Below are positions 54,840-62,964 of a DNA stretch of 64,000 bases, piece by piece. The notes under the pieces were generated by a model that saw only the letters and a program-made list of their open reading frames with translations, was not told the DNA's origin and searched no databases. The position numbers were made by a program, and so were the translations under genes. Source of the DNA: Actinomycetota bacterium (GTDB lineage Bacteria > Actinomycetota > Actinomycetes > Nanopelagicales > Nanopelagicaceae); assembly GCA_009698675.1 (NCBI GenBank), contig WLPT01000001.1, positions 91,909 through 155,908 of the forward strand, read 5' to 3'. The stretch's first letter is position 1. Every line of letters starts with the position of its first letter.

Positions 54840-56440
54840 TTATCGGAGTTTTTGAGACGAAATCTCTGGAGTTTGCCGGTGGTTGTCTTTGGCAAGGATT
54901 GAACAAAAACAATTCGGCGCGGATATTTAAATGGCGCAATCTTATGTTTGACGTGATCTTGGAGCTCTTTAATTAGCTCGGAGCTCTCTTTGTGGCTAGC
55001 TTGTAGGACGATGTAAGCAACCACGAGCATGCCGCGCTCTTCATCTGGCTCACCAACCACGGCGACCTCAGAGACGGCCTCATGGACAAGAAGTGCATTT
55101 TCAACTTCAGGCGCGGCAATGTTGTACCCACTAGAGATAATCATGTCATCGGCTCGGGATTGATACTTAAAATAACCGTTAGCATCTTTCAAGTAAAGGT
55201 CGCCAGTAACGTTCCAGCCATTAACTGCATAGACATTCTGACGCACATCATTTAAATACCGAACCCCGGTTGGACCACGAACGGCTAAGAATCCAATCTC
55301 ACCTGCGGGAAGTTCAGTAAACTCATCATTGACGATTATCGCTTCATAGCCTGGAACTTCCTTTCCGGTCATTCCAGGAACTACATCGTCATCGGATGCA
55401 GAGATAAAGATATGCAGCATCTCAGTTGCACCGATTCCATCAATTAGCTTGATTCCAGTTGCTTCAAACCAAGAGGTCCATGTCGACTCTGGTAGATGCT
55501 CACCCGCCGAGACACACCTGCGTAGAGAGGGTAGATCTAAATTATCAGTGGATTTAAGGATTGCTCTATATGCAGTAGGTGCAGTAAAGAGGACTGACAC
55601 TTTATGCTCACGCACTTTTTCGATTAAAACTGGTGGTGGAGCACTCTCCATAAGTAGTGTCGTGGCACCGATGCGGAATGGAAAGACCACGCTTGCCCCG
55701 AGGCCAAAGGTAAAGGCCAATGGCGCTGAGCATGCAAATACATCTTCTTTAACTGGTTTTAGAATCTGTTTAGAAAAAGTATCGGCAATTGCCAAAATGT
55801 CTCGATGAAAATGAATCGTGGCCTTAGGAACGCCTGTGGAGCCTGAAGTAAATGCCAAAATACTCACATCATCGCTAGCGGTATTACATGGCCTATGTAC
55901 GGTTGGAAACTCCATGGCCTTCTCAAAAATCCCATTTTCGCCACCGAAAATCAAAACCTGACCGGTGTAATTACTCACCTCATTCCAATCCTCGGTAAAG
56001 CGATGATCAATGCATGCGAATTGAACTTTAGCTACACCTAGCATCTTCTCAAGTTCATTGGCTCTCTGTAGGTGAATCGTGGTTACGGCGACGGCACCAA
56101 CTCGGAGTATCGCTAACCATAAAATAACAAGCGAAGCGCAGTTAGGACCACGTAGCAGCACACGGTTTCCTGGCTGCACACCAACAGACTCTAAATAGTT
56201 TGAAATCTGTGAGATCTTCTTTAAGAGCTCTCCGTAAGTGTAGTTTCCATCTGCGGCGATGATTGCCAATTTATCTTGGCCAACAAGCTCGATGGTTTTA
56301 TCAATCAGCTCTTCACTTGCGTTTAGGCGTTCTGGGTAGTTTGTTTCGATAAACTTTTGATTAAGCCAGGGCCACTGCTCACGAGGCGGCAGATTTTCAC
56401 GTGTGAAATTATCGACATGACCAGTTGTGTAGAAACTCAT
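54836..56440 (-). CDS. abmG: 2-aminobenzoate-CoA ligase
   Basis: The 534-residue AMP-forming ligase starts with GHVDNFTRENLPPREQWPW and NYPERLNASEELIDK near residue 34, the N-terminal pattern of benzoate/2-aminobenzoate-CoA ligases. The ATP motif is LAFTSGSTGVPKATIHFH near 193, the hinge is YQSRADDMIISSGYNI near 429, and the catalytic lysine is in PKTTTGKLQRFRL near 518. It would make 2-aminobenzoyl-CoA for the fused monooxygenase/reductase. It lies between meaB and the formamidase-like gene with 4-base overlaps on both sides. Benzoate or salicylate as substrate cannot be excluded. Confidence 0.84.
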   Translation of the reverse strand: MSFYTTGHVDNFTRENLPPREQWPWLNQKFIETNYPERLNASEELIDKTIELVGQDKLAIIAADGNYTYGELLKKISQISNYLESVGVQPGNRVLLRGPNCASLVILWLAILRVGAVAVTTIHLQRANELEKMLGVAKVQFACIDHRFTEDWNEVSNYTGQVLIFGGENGIFEKAMEFPTVHRPCNTASDDVSILAFTSGSTGVPKATIHFHRDILAIADTFSKQILKPVKEDVFACSAPLAFTFGLGASVVFPFRIGATTLLMESAPPPVLIEKVREHKVSVLFTAPTAYRAILKSTDNLDLPSLRRCVSAGEHLPESTWTSWFEATGIKLIDGIGATEMLHIFISASDDDVVPGMTGKEVPGYEAIIVNDEFTELPAGEIGFLAVRGPTGVRYLNDVRQNVYAVNGWNVTGDLYLKDANGYFKYQSRADDMIISSGYNIAAPEVENALLVHEAVSEVAVVGEPDEERGMLVVAYIVLQASHKESSELIKELQDHVKHKIAPFKYPRRIVFVQSLPKTTTGKLQRFRLKNSDK

Positions 56441-57201
56441 TTTCTTATCTCCCCGTGTTTTTCTATTGAAGCAACTAACTCACTAATTCCAACCGAATTC
56501 TCCATCGCACCGAGTAGAACTATTGGTTGCCACTCTGAGGGCTGAGGCGAAAGATGCAGCGAGCCCTCCAACTCTCGAGCAGTTTCCCTAGCGCCATCTC
56601 GATCTGACTTATTGACTAGAAAGATGTCACCAATCTCTAGAATTCCAGCCTTTGATGCCTGGATTCCATCGCCCATTCCTGGTGCTAAAACGACTACAAC
56701 AGTTTCTACGTACTTCATTACCTCTACTTCACTCTGCCCAACACCCACAGTCTCAACAAAAATATAATCAAAACCTGCCCGCCCAGTCAGATTTATTATC
56801 GACGCTATTGTGGCTGATAGACCACCTAAGTGACCTCGTGATGCTATTGACCGAATGAATACATCTGAGTCAAGAAAATGTTCGCCTAGACGGATTCGAT
56901 CACCTAATAAGGCCCCGCCTGAAACTGGAGAGGATGGATCCACGGCGAGCACAGCGACACTTTTACCTTGCGCCCGCAGCCAAGTAATTAAAGCATTGAC
57001 CGTCGTTGATTTTCCAACCCCGGGTGCGCCGGTGATTCCAACTATACGAGCGGGGCTATTTGCTGAAGTGACATTTAACGTTGAATCGTTTTCAACAAGT
57101 GAGATTGCTCGTGCCAATTCGCGGGTGTTATTACGAGAGAGGGAGCTGAGTAAAGTTTGTAATTCTTGCTCAGAGTTTGAAACACCAGTCACAGAGTTCA
57201 T
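56437..57201 (-). CDS. meaB: MeaB/ArgK-type GTPase, mutase chaperone
   Basis: The 254-residue G3E GTPase has Walker A GITGAPGVGKSTTVNALITW near residue 55, a VLAVDPSSPVSGGALLGDRI switch stretch near 82, FVETVGVGQSEVEV near 142, and the base-recognition NKSD near 195. MeaB proteins protect and reload B12-dependent acyl-CoA mutases. I chose ATG 57201 because homology begins just after it; in-frame ATG 57246 and TTG 57276 would add unlike residues and overlap the divergent gene's control region. Its gene starts the reverse operon with the ligase and formamidase genes, which links the mutase to aromatic catabolism. Confidence 0.9.
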   Translation of the reverse strand: MNSVTGVSNSEQELQTLLSSLSRNNTRELARAISLVENDSTLNVTSANSPARIVGITGAPGVGKSTTVNALITWLRAQGKSVAVLAVDPSSPVSGGALLGDRIRLGEHFLDSDVFIRSIASRGHLGGLSATIASIINLTGRAGFDYIFVETVGVGQSEVEVMKYVETVVVVLAPGMGDGIQASKAGILEIGDIFLVNKSDRDGARETARELEGSLHLSPQPSEWQPIVLLGAMENSVGISELVASIEKHGEIRK

Positions 57202-57231
57202 TTTAGGCCGTTCGCAGGGGGCAATGGCGTG

Positions 57232-57260
57232 TTGTACTGGAGCCATTGAGTTGCTATCTT
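57232..57260 (+). promoter_or_regulatory. Promoter of the mutase small-subunit gene, probably leaderless
   Basis: TTGTAC (57232-57237) and TATCTT (57255-57260) are separated by exactly 17 bases. Only six bases separate the -10 box from ATG 57267, so transcription would begin at the start codon. Leaderless messages of this shape are common in actinobacteria. No ribosome site is visible. Confidence 0.6.
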
Positions 57261-57266
57261 CACTCC

Positions 57267-57665
57267 ATGCCTCCAATTCGTATAGTTATTGCCAAGCCGG
57301 GATTAGATGGCCATGATCGCGGCGCAAAGATTATTGCTCGTGTATTGCGCGATGCCGGTTTTGAAGTAATTTACACAGGCCTTCATCAGACTCCCGATCA
57401 AATCGTTGCTACTGCAATTCAAGAGGATGTCGCAGCTATTGGGCTTTCAATTCTTTCAGGTGCACACATGACTCTCTTCACTAAAGTTCTTGAGCTTCTT
57501 AAAGAGCAAGGTGCGCCGGAAATTTTAGTATTCGGCGGGGGAATTATTCCGGAAGAAGATCGTCAAAGACTTATTGCTTTAGGTGTCGGAGAAGTTTTTA
57601 CACCCGGTGCGCCAACTCAAGAAATTGTCGAGTGGCTTAAGAACTCCTTAAAAATCTCGATATAA
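57267..57665 (+). CDS. B12-dependent acyl-CoA mutase, small (cobalamin-binding) subunit
   Basis: The 132-residue protein is a free-standing cobalamin-binding domain. The D-x-H-x-x-G motif is [15 protein letters not shown] near residue 10, where the His replaces the lower cobalt ligand. [13 protein letters not shown] near 67 and [12 protein letters not shown] near 93 match the S-x-L and G-G motifs. It should pair with the catalytic subunit at 52640-54133. ATG 57267 is chosen from homology and the promoter just ahead; the frame opens at 57246. It is divergent from meaB and ends at a hairpin. Confidence 0.92.
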   Translation: MPPIRIVIAKPGLDGHDRGAKIIARVLRDAGFEVIYTGLHQTPDQIVATAIQEDVAAIGLSILSGAHMTLFTKVLELLKEQGAPEILVFGGGIIPEEDRQRLIALGVGEVFTPGAPTQEIVEWLKNSLKISI

Positions 57666-57670
57666 CACCA

Positions 57671-57717
57671 CATTCACTGCCTTTAGAAATTAATTTCTAT
57701 TACGAAGGCAGTGAATG
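57671..57717. terminator. Stem-loop between convergent genes
   Basis: CATTCACTGCCTT pairs with AAGGCAGTGAATG (13 bp). The loop contains a second small palindrome (AGAAATTAATTTCT, 57685-57698). It lies between the mutase small-subunit gene (ends 57665) and the convergent ABC binding-protein gene (ends 57745). It lacks a long T run, so termination may be partial or of another type. Confidence 0.6.
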
Positions 57718-57744
57718 CAGCGCTATAACGATTAGATCTTTACT

Positions 57745-59004
57745 TTAGAACTGAACGTCAGTCTTTGAATCGTGAAGAATCACGCCATCTTTAACTGACC
57801 AAACTTCGAAGGCTCCACCCATTGGGTCTCCAGCCTTATCGAACTTTGTGTATCCCCAAACACCGTTGAAAGTGATTGGCTTTCCAGCTGCAACATCTTT
57901 AACTGCAGCAGTTAGCTGGTTCCATGAGTATGCAGTTCCGCCATTGACGCCACCGACATTACGTAGACCCTTAGCTAGAGAACGAGCAGATGTTCCGCCA
58001 GCAGAGATTCCTGCAAGACAAGCTAGAACGGCAGCATCGAAGCCTGAACCATCAACGAAAGTTCCTGGATTCTTTGGGAATGCTGTCTTGAATGCAGCCT
58101 TCCAGCCAGCTGTATCTGTTCCATTTGTCTTAGCTGAAGTTCCACGGATACCGTTCATAAGTGATGCTCCAACAGTCTTAATTGCTGAGTCATCGTTGAA
58201 TGCTTCAGTCATGAAAGTTGTAGATGCGTTCCACTTCTTAGTACGAACTAGCGCAGGAGCCATCTTTGCAAATGAGTCTGGATAGTCTACAAATACAAAT
58301 GCATCACGCTTAGTCTTTACAAGTGCTGCAGCCTCTGAATCGTATGATGCAGCGCCTGCGTTCCAAAGAACAGTTCCACCGATGTGGCCACCATTCTTGA
58401 TCCATGCAGCTTTGAATGCCTTAGCTAGACCTGTACCGAATGAGTTGTTGATTGCGCCAACAGTTACCCAAGAAGAGTTTCCATAAGCCTTTGAAATAGC
58501 CTTTACTAGGGCCTGTGCTTGAAGTAGATCAGATGGGTATGTGCGGAACAATGTGTCATTGTCCTTGAAGGTTGTTAGTGCAGGTGATGATGCAGCCGAG
58601 GCAATCGCAATGACGCCTGTAGATGCAGCAGTAACTGAGCCAACTTCAAGGGATGCACCTGAAGTAAGTGATCCAATAATGAAGTTAACTTTGTCAGACT
58701 TAGCTAGCTTTGTAGCCGCTTCTTTAACAACTGAAGGGGCATCTGATACTGAGTCTTCTTGAGCGATCATCTTGCAAGAGCCTGAGACTCCAGCAGCTGT
58801 CATTGCAGCAGTAACTGAGGCAACACCAAATGATGCAGCATTGGCCAAACCTGTACCGTAATCAGCAAAGCCGGCACCAGTCATTGGCTGAATTGTTCCA
58901 ACGCGTATATCAACACCTGCAGCATTTGCCGGGACTGTCGACACCAAGAGCGCTGAAGCTGCAACTGTGATAGTTGCAAGAATCAAACGGTTATTCATTT
59001 TCAT
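57745..59004 (-). CDS. Liv-type ABC importer, substrate-binding protein
   Basis: The 419-residue protein has a signal peptide (MKMNNRLILATITVAASALL, then a VPANAAG cleavage-like site near residue 29) and the type 1 periplasmic-binding fold of the branched-chain amino acid/amide group. IRVGTIQPMTGAGFADYGTG lies near residue 34. Its message starts with CGAGGAGAG ahead of the ATG, and operator site 3 sits 42 bases upstream of the gene. Group members bind amino acids, amides and many aromatic acids. Anthranilate, kynurenine or a related compound is a fair guess from context. No lipobox Cys is seen. Confidence 0.88.
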   Translation of the reverse strand: MKMNNRLILATITVAASALLVSTVPANAAGVDIRVGTIQPMTGAGFADYGTGLANAASFGVASVTAAMTAAGVSGSCKMIAQEDSVSDAPSVVKEAATKLAKSDKVNFIIGSLTSGASLEVGSVTAASTGVIAIASAASSPALTTFKDNDTLFRTYPSDLLQAQALVKAISKAYGNSSWVTVGAINNSFGTGLAKAFKAAWIKNGGHIGGTVLWNAGAASYDSEAAALVKTKRDAFVFVDYPDSFAKMAPALVRTKKWNASTTFMTEAFNDDSAIKTVGASLMNGIRGTSAKTNGTDTAGWKAAFKTAFPKNPGTFVDGSGFDAAVLACLAGISAGGTSARSLAKGLRNVGGVNGGTAYSWNQLTAAVKDVAAGKPITFNGVWGYTKFDKAGDPMGGAFEVWSVKDGVILHDSKTDVQF

Positions 59005-59045
59005 AAAGCAGCTCTCCTCGAGGGTAGTTGTGAATTTAGTTATAT

Positions 59046-59059
59046 TTGACGGCCGTCAA
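59046..59059. promoter_or_regulatory. Operator-like palindrome, site 3
   Basis: TTGAC-GGCC-GTCAA is a perfect 14-base palindrome in the 150-base space between the livF-like gene and the binding-protein gene. It lies 42 bases ahead of the ATG of the binding-protein gene, where a promoter is expected. It matches sites 1 and 2 in this island. Confidence 0.68.
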
Positions 59060-59154
59060 TTAACTGGCTAAGTATGCACTCAACACTCCCGAAATGAAAG
59101 ATAAATTCGGGTGAAATCGCCAATTTATGCGGGGAAAAACCTGCGAAAATACGG

Positions 59155-59889
59155 CTAAGTGGTGCGTTTACCGAAGTAGATTCCAACGATCTTAGGATCT
59201 ACAGATAGTTCGGCGCCCGGTCCCTCATGGCGGTTTTTGCCCATATCTAGGACGTACCCATAAGTAGATATCTCAAGTGCCCGTCTAGCGTTCTGCTCAA
59301 CCATCAAGATGGTTACACCCGACTGATTAATGCGGACCAGCTCGTCAAATAGCTGGTCGACCAGAGCCGGCGCCAAGCCCGCCGAAGGCTCATCTAGGAG
59401 CAAGACATCGGGTGCCGACATTAGGGCGCGTGCAAGAGCCAACATCTGACGCTGACCACCAGAGAGTTGGCCAGCACGATCTCTTTTGCGTGAGACCAAG
59501 TCGGGGTAGCGCACGTACATGGCCTCCTTCAACTCTTCTAGCGTCTTACCTGACTCTGGAATGTAACCAACATCGAGATTTTCATCGATAGTCATTCCAA
59601 CGAAAATATTTTCAATCTGGGGAACATAGCCGATTCCGATTTTGGAAAGGTTGTAAGGCTTCGTACCTAAAATATTTACCTCTTTGCCCCCACGCATAAT
59701 CGTTGCCGATCCGGCAGTTACTTTTGCAATTCCGTATATCGCCTTCATAATCGTTGATTTGCCTGCACCATTGGGTCCAACAATTGTCACAATTGCTTTA
59801 TCGGGAACTTCAATGTTCACACCGTTAAGGATTTTGATATCACCGTAACCACCTTCAAGGCCGGTTATCTTCATTAATGGTTGAGTCAT
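59155..59889 (-). CDS. livF: Liv-type ABC importer, ATPase F
   Basis: The 244-residue ATPase has Walker A VGPNGAGKSTIMKAIYG near residue 37, signature QLSGGQRQMLALARALM near 143, and Walker B DVLLLDEPSAGL near 162. The length and AGLAP ending of the D-loop fit LivF. It overlaps livG by 4 bases and ends the livHMGF unit. The substrate follows the binding protein encoded downstream. Confidence 0.92.
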   Translation of the reverse strand: MTQPLMKITGLEGGYGDIKILNGVNIEVPDKAIVTIVGPNGAGKSTIMKAIYGIAKVTAGSATIMRGGKEVNILGTKPYNLSKIGIGYVPQIENIFVGMTIDENLDVGYIPESGKTLEELKEAMYVRYPDLVSRKRDRAGQLSGGQRQMLALARALMSAPDVLLLDEPSAGLAPALVDQLFDELVRINQSGVTILMVEQNARRALEISTYGYVLDMGKNRHEGPGAELSVDPKIVGIYFGKRTT

Positions 59890-60662
59890 GAGCTCTGCTT
59901 TCTTGTTCCGAGGTAAGCATCAACAACTGCTTGATTTTGGTAAATTGAATTTGGTTGGCCATCTGCGATTACTCGGCCCTCTGCCATCACGATTACGCGA
60001 TCAGAGATATTCATAACTGTCTCTAAATCATGCTCGATAAGCAGGAAGGTAAGGTGATGCTTTGTTCGAAGGGCATCTAATACCTCGAGGAGTTTTTCAA
60101 CCAAAGTAGGGTTTACCCCAGCGAATGGCTCATCGAGGAGGAGCATCGTGGGATTGGCCATGAGCGCTCGCGCTAAATCTAGAAGTTTGCGTTGGCCGCC
60201 AGAGAGAATTCCGGCGTAATCCTGAGCGAATCTTTCAATACCAATCTGTTGCAAAAGCTCCATTGCACGATCACGAGCCTGATCCTCATATGCCTTTCGG
60301 GTGCGGGGACTAAAGAAACCAATGAGATTATCACCTGGATTATTTTGACCACCGAGCATTAAATTCTCTAGCACGCTCAGACGTTTGATGACTTTAGCGC
60401 CTTGAAAAGTGCGGATAATTCCACGCTCTGCGATTTTGTGAGGTGGCAGGTTTTGTATCTCAAGGCCTTCAAATAAAATCCTCCCCGATGTGGGTTTGAT
60501 CGCGCCGCTAATGAGATTAAATAAAGTTGTTTTGCCAGCCCCATTTGGCCCAATAACCGATGTAACGCTACCTACGGCCACATCCAAAGTTGCACCATTA
60601 ACTGCACGCACACCACCGAAAGTTACAGCGACGTCGTTGACTTCAAGAAGTAAGTTATTCAA
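59886..60662 (-). CDS. livG: Liv-type ABC importer, ATPase G
   Basis: The 258-residue ATPase has Walker A IGPNGAGKTTLFNLISGA near residue 39, signature ILSGGQRKLLDLARALM near 154, and Walker B TMLLLDEPFAGVNP near 173. The insert after the Q-loop (RTFQGAKVIKRLSVLENLML) is LivG-like. It overlaps livM by 8 bases and livF by 4 bases. Confidence 0.92.
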   Translation of the reverse strand: MNNLLLEVNDVAVTFGGVRAVNGATLDVAVGSVTSVIGPNGAGKTTLFNLISGAIKPTSGRILFEGLEIQNLPPHKIAERGIIRTFQGAKVIKRLSVLENLMLGGQNNPGDNLIGFFSPRTRKAYEDQARDRAMELLQQIGIERFAQDYAGILSGGQRKLLDLARALMANPTMLLLDEPFAGVNPTLVEKLLEVLDALRTKHHLTFLLIEHDLETVMNISDRVIVMAEGRVIADGQPNSIYQNQAVVDAYLGTRKQSS

Positions 60663-61638
60663 GGACCATCTCCTGACGTTTTCCGAATATTCCTTGAGGT
60701 CTGCGCATCATCAAAACAATTAAGGCGAAGCCAATAATCATGATGCGGATATATGCTCGCTGAGATGAATCGATAATCGAAAACGGCCAGAAAGTGAAGA
60801 AGCGAGTTCCACCGTAGAGGAAGCCAAAGAAAATTGCCGCAATCGGCAGACCCTTAACTTTTGTAGCCCCGCCCAAAATTAAGATCATCCAGCCATAGAA
60901 AGTTACAAGTGTTAGGAAGTCATCGGGCGAGAGCAACGTAGATTCAAGTCCCCAATAGATTCCAGCGATTCCACCGATAATTGAGCCAATGATTACCGCT
61001 TGAAGTCTGAATCTAAAGACATTCTTGCCAAGAGCCGCCGGTACATCATCGTCTTCACGTGTAGCACGAAGGACACGTGCCCATGAGGTTTTTTCGATGC
61101 GAGAGACCAGTAGCAAGAGAATCGCCAACGTAATCCATACTAAAACTCCCATGACAAAGTCACGATCAACGTAGTCTCCTAGACGGGGTTGCAGAAAATC
61201 TCTGATGTGATTTACAAGCGAGTCCCATGTATCGGTGTATGAAGGATAGTTATCGCCGATTACAGGGATGGCTAGAGAACCTTGCACACCACCTGTTAAG
61301 TTATCTGAGTTATAAATTACGTATCTAACAATCTCTGAAAAGGCGATACTTACAATAGAGAAGTAATCTCCCCGAAGTCGCAGCGTAGTCAATCCCAAAA
61401 ATGCTCCACCAAGTGCTGCAACGGCAACACCTGATGCTGCGGCAATCCAAAAGTTAATTCCATGGGAAATAACAAGGATTGCCATTGTGTAGGACGACAG
61501 AGCCATCATGCCAACATGGCCAAAGTTAAGAATTCCACCAACGCCATATTGGACTTGAAGGCCGAGGGAGAAGATTCCATAAATTCCAGCCATAGTTAAA
61601 ATAAACACCCAGAATCCGGGCTGCATTATCGCCGTCAT
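60655..61638 (-). CDS. livM: Liv-type ABC importer, permease M
   Basis: The 327-residue membrane protein has about nine hydrophobic helices. LQVQYGVGGILNFGHVGMMA near residue 27 and the coupling-loop stretch GLTTLRLRGDYFSIVSIAFS near 82 are typical of LivM. A cytoplasmic insert near residues 135-165 is longer than in Escherichia coli. It overlaps livH by 1 base and livG by 8 bases. Confidence 0.92.
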   Translation of the reverse strand: MTAIMQPGFWVFILTMAGIYGIFSLGLQVQYGVGGILNFGHVGMMALSSYTMAILVISHGINFWIAAASGVAVAALGGAFLGLTTLRLRGDYFSIVSIAFSEIVRYVIYNSDNLTGGVQGSLAIPVIGDNYPSYTDTWDSLVNHIRDFLQPRLGDYVDRDFVMGVLVWITLAILLLLVSRIEKTSWARVLRATREDDDVPAALGKNVFRFRLQAVIIGSIIGGIAGIYWGLESTLLSPDDFLTLVTFYGWMILILGGATKVKGLPIAAIFFGFLYGGTRFFTFWPFSIIDSSQRAYIRIMIIGFALIVLMMRRPQGIFGKRQEMVLE

Positions 61639-62531
61639 TAGATCTTCCTCGCCTTCACGCCGAAAATTCCCTCAGGTTTAAAGAGAAGAACGATAACTAA
61701 TACGGCAAAGGCGACGACTGGTTTATAGGTCGATGGGATTCCACCGAAAAGTGCATCCCATGTCGAGAGTTCCATGACAACTCCTAGAACAAAGCCACCG
61801 ATTAATGCACCGTATGCATCGCCAATAGTTCCGAGCACGACTGCGGCCAAAATAGATAGCAGCAGATCTAAGCCCATGCCATTTGTGAACTGGCCTTGAA
61901 CAGTTCCTTGGAAGACGCCAGCTAATGCACCGAAAGCACCGCTGATACTCCATGTTGCCAGGATTACTCGATCAACATTGATTCCGGAGACCGCCGCCAA
62001 TGAAGAGTTATCTGCATAGGCTCGCATATTTTTGCCAGTTGTAGACTTCTTAATATAAAGAGCGATTGCAGTTATAGCTACAGAAGCACAACAAAGAACA
62101 ATTAATTGAGTTTTAGCTATTTGAGCCCCAAGAAATTCATATGTAGTAAGTTGATCAAGGTCGAATTTGCGACTATTACTTCCAAATACCAGTGAAATGG
62201 TTTGACGAAGGATAAACGCTACGCCTGTTGCTACTAAGAAGAGCGCAAGCATTCCTGCACCGCTCTTGCGCAGCTTTTGCCATAGGAGAAATTCAAGGAT
62301 TAATGAAACCACCACGCCGAGAATCATTGAGAGAACAACTGCCACAATGAACGGCATATGTAGTGATGTAACAAAGAAGAATGCCGCAAATGCGCCCAAT
62401 GTCAGGAAATCTCCAGCCGCGAAGTTCACTAGGTGCAGGACCGAATACACCAATGAAATTCCAAGGGCGGCAATGCCAAAAATTGATCCTTCAACTAGAC
62501 CGTTGAAGAGCAGTTGCACGAATTCTGCCAC
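61638..62531 (-). CDS. livH: Liv-type ABC importer, permease H
   Basis: The 297-residue membrane protein has about eight helices. IFGIAALGISLVYSVLHLVN near residue 17 and MRAYADNSSLAAVSGINVDR near 175 are LivH marks. It begins with GTG at 62531 and is the first gene of livHMGF. The upstream space carries two GTCAA half-sites (62555-62575 region) but no full palindrome like sites 1-3. Confidence 0.91.
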   Translation of the reverse strand: MAEFVQLLFNGLVEGSIFGIAALGISLVYSVLHLVNFAAGDFLTLGAFAAFFFVTSLHMPFIVAVVLSMILGVVVSLILEFLLWQKLRKSGAGMLALFLVATGVAFILRQTISLVFGSNSRKFDLDQLTTYEFLGAQIAKTQLIVLCCASVAITAIALYIKKSTTGKNMRAYADNSSLAAVSGINVDRVILATWSISGAFGALAGVFQGTVQGQFTNGMGLDLLLSILAAVVLGTIGDAYGALIGGFVLGVVMELSTWDALFGGIPSTYKPVVAFAVLVIVLLFKPEGIFGVKARKI

Positions 62532-62634
62532 GCAGTAACCTCACACATCTGAGTCAAGTAGGGGTGTCAAAACAATTGCGCCAAACATACCCAAGAAGCT
62601 GGGATTTGTCTGCTTTGCCCCTACGATAATTCTT

Positions 62635-62964
62635 GTGGAAAACCAGGCAGATCATGACATGGAGCTTTTCGAATTGCGCATCGTGGTCGACCGCATTGAG
62701 GGTCGCTCAGTATGTGGACTAAAAGTTGGCGACTACTTTGAAGTAACTGAAAGCTCGCAACTTCGAATCCCCGCCGGCAAACATTTCTGCATGTATGCGA
62801 TCCAAGCCGCTATGCCCCTACTGCCGGCCAAGCAGCGCCAGATGCCGGCCCACGACTGGCTCGAGACGGATTCATTTGTGACATGCCCAGATCCAGATGA
62901 GCGCTTGGTTATGCGCATTGAACGAACAGCAAAGGTCAAACTTAATTCACAGGATTTAACTTAA
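62635..62964 (+). CDS. TIGR04076-like small protein of unknown function
   Basis: The 109-residue protein matches the TIGR04076 pattern: VDRIEGRSVCGLKVGDYFEV near residue 18, IPAGKHFCMYAIQAAMPLLP near 43, and DSFVTCPDPDERLVMRIER near 79. Function is unknown; Cys in the first and third blocks are conserved. GTG 62635 has a TACGAT box 7 bases ahead, which fits a leaderless start. ATG 62659 is the alternative, eight codons later, nearer to where homology begins. By eye it is richer in G and C than the genes around it. It converges on the aldo/keto reductase gene with a 4-base overlap. Confidence 0.75.
   Translation: MENQADHDMELFELRIVVDRIEGRSVCGLKVGDYFEVTESSQLRIPAGKHFCMYAIQAAMPLLPAKQRQMPAHDWLETDSFVTCPDPDERLVMRIERTAKVKLNSQDLT

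Noticed and set aside
62550-62576. Operator before livH from two GTCAA half-sites
   Set aside because: The half-sites are in direct, not inverted, orientation and differ in spacing from sites 1-3.
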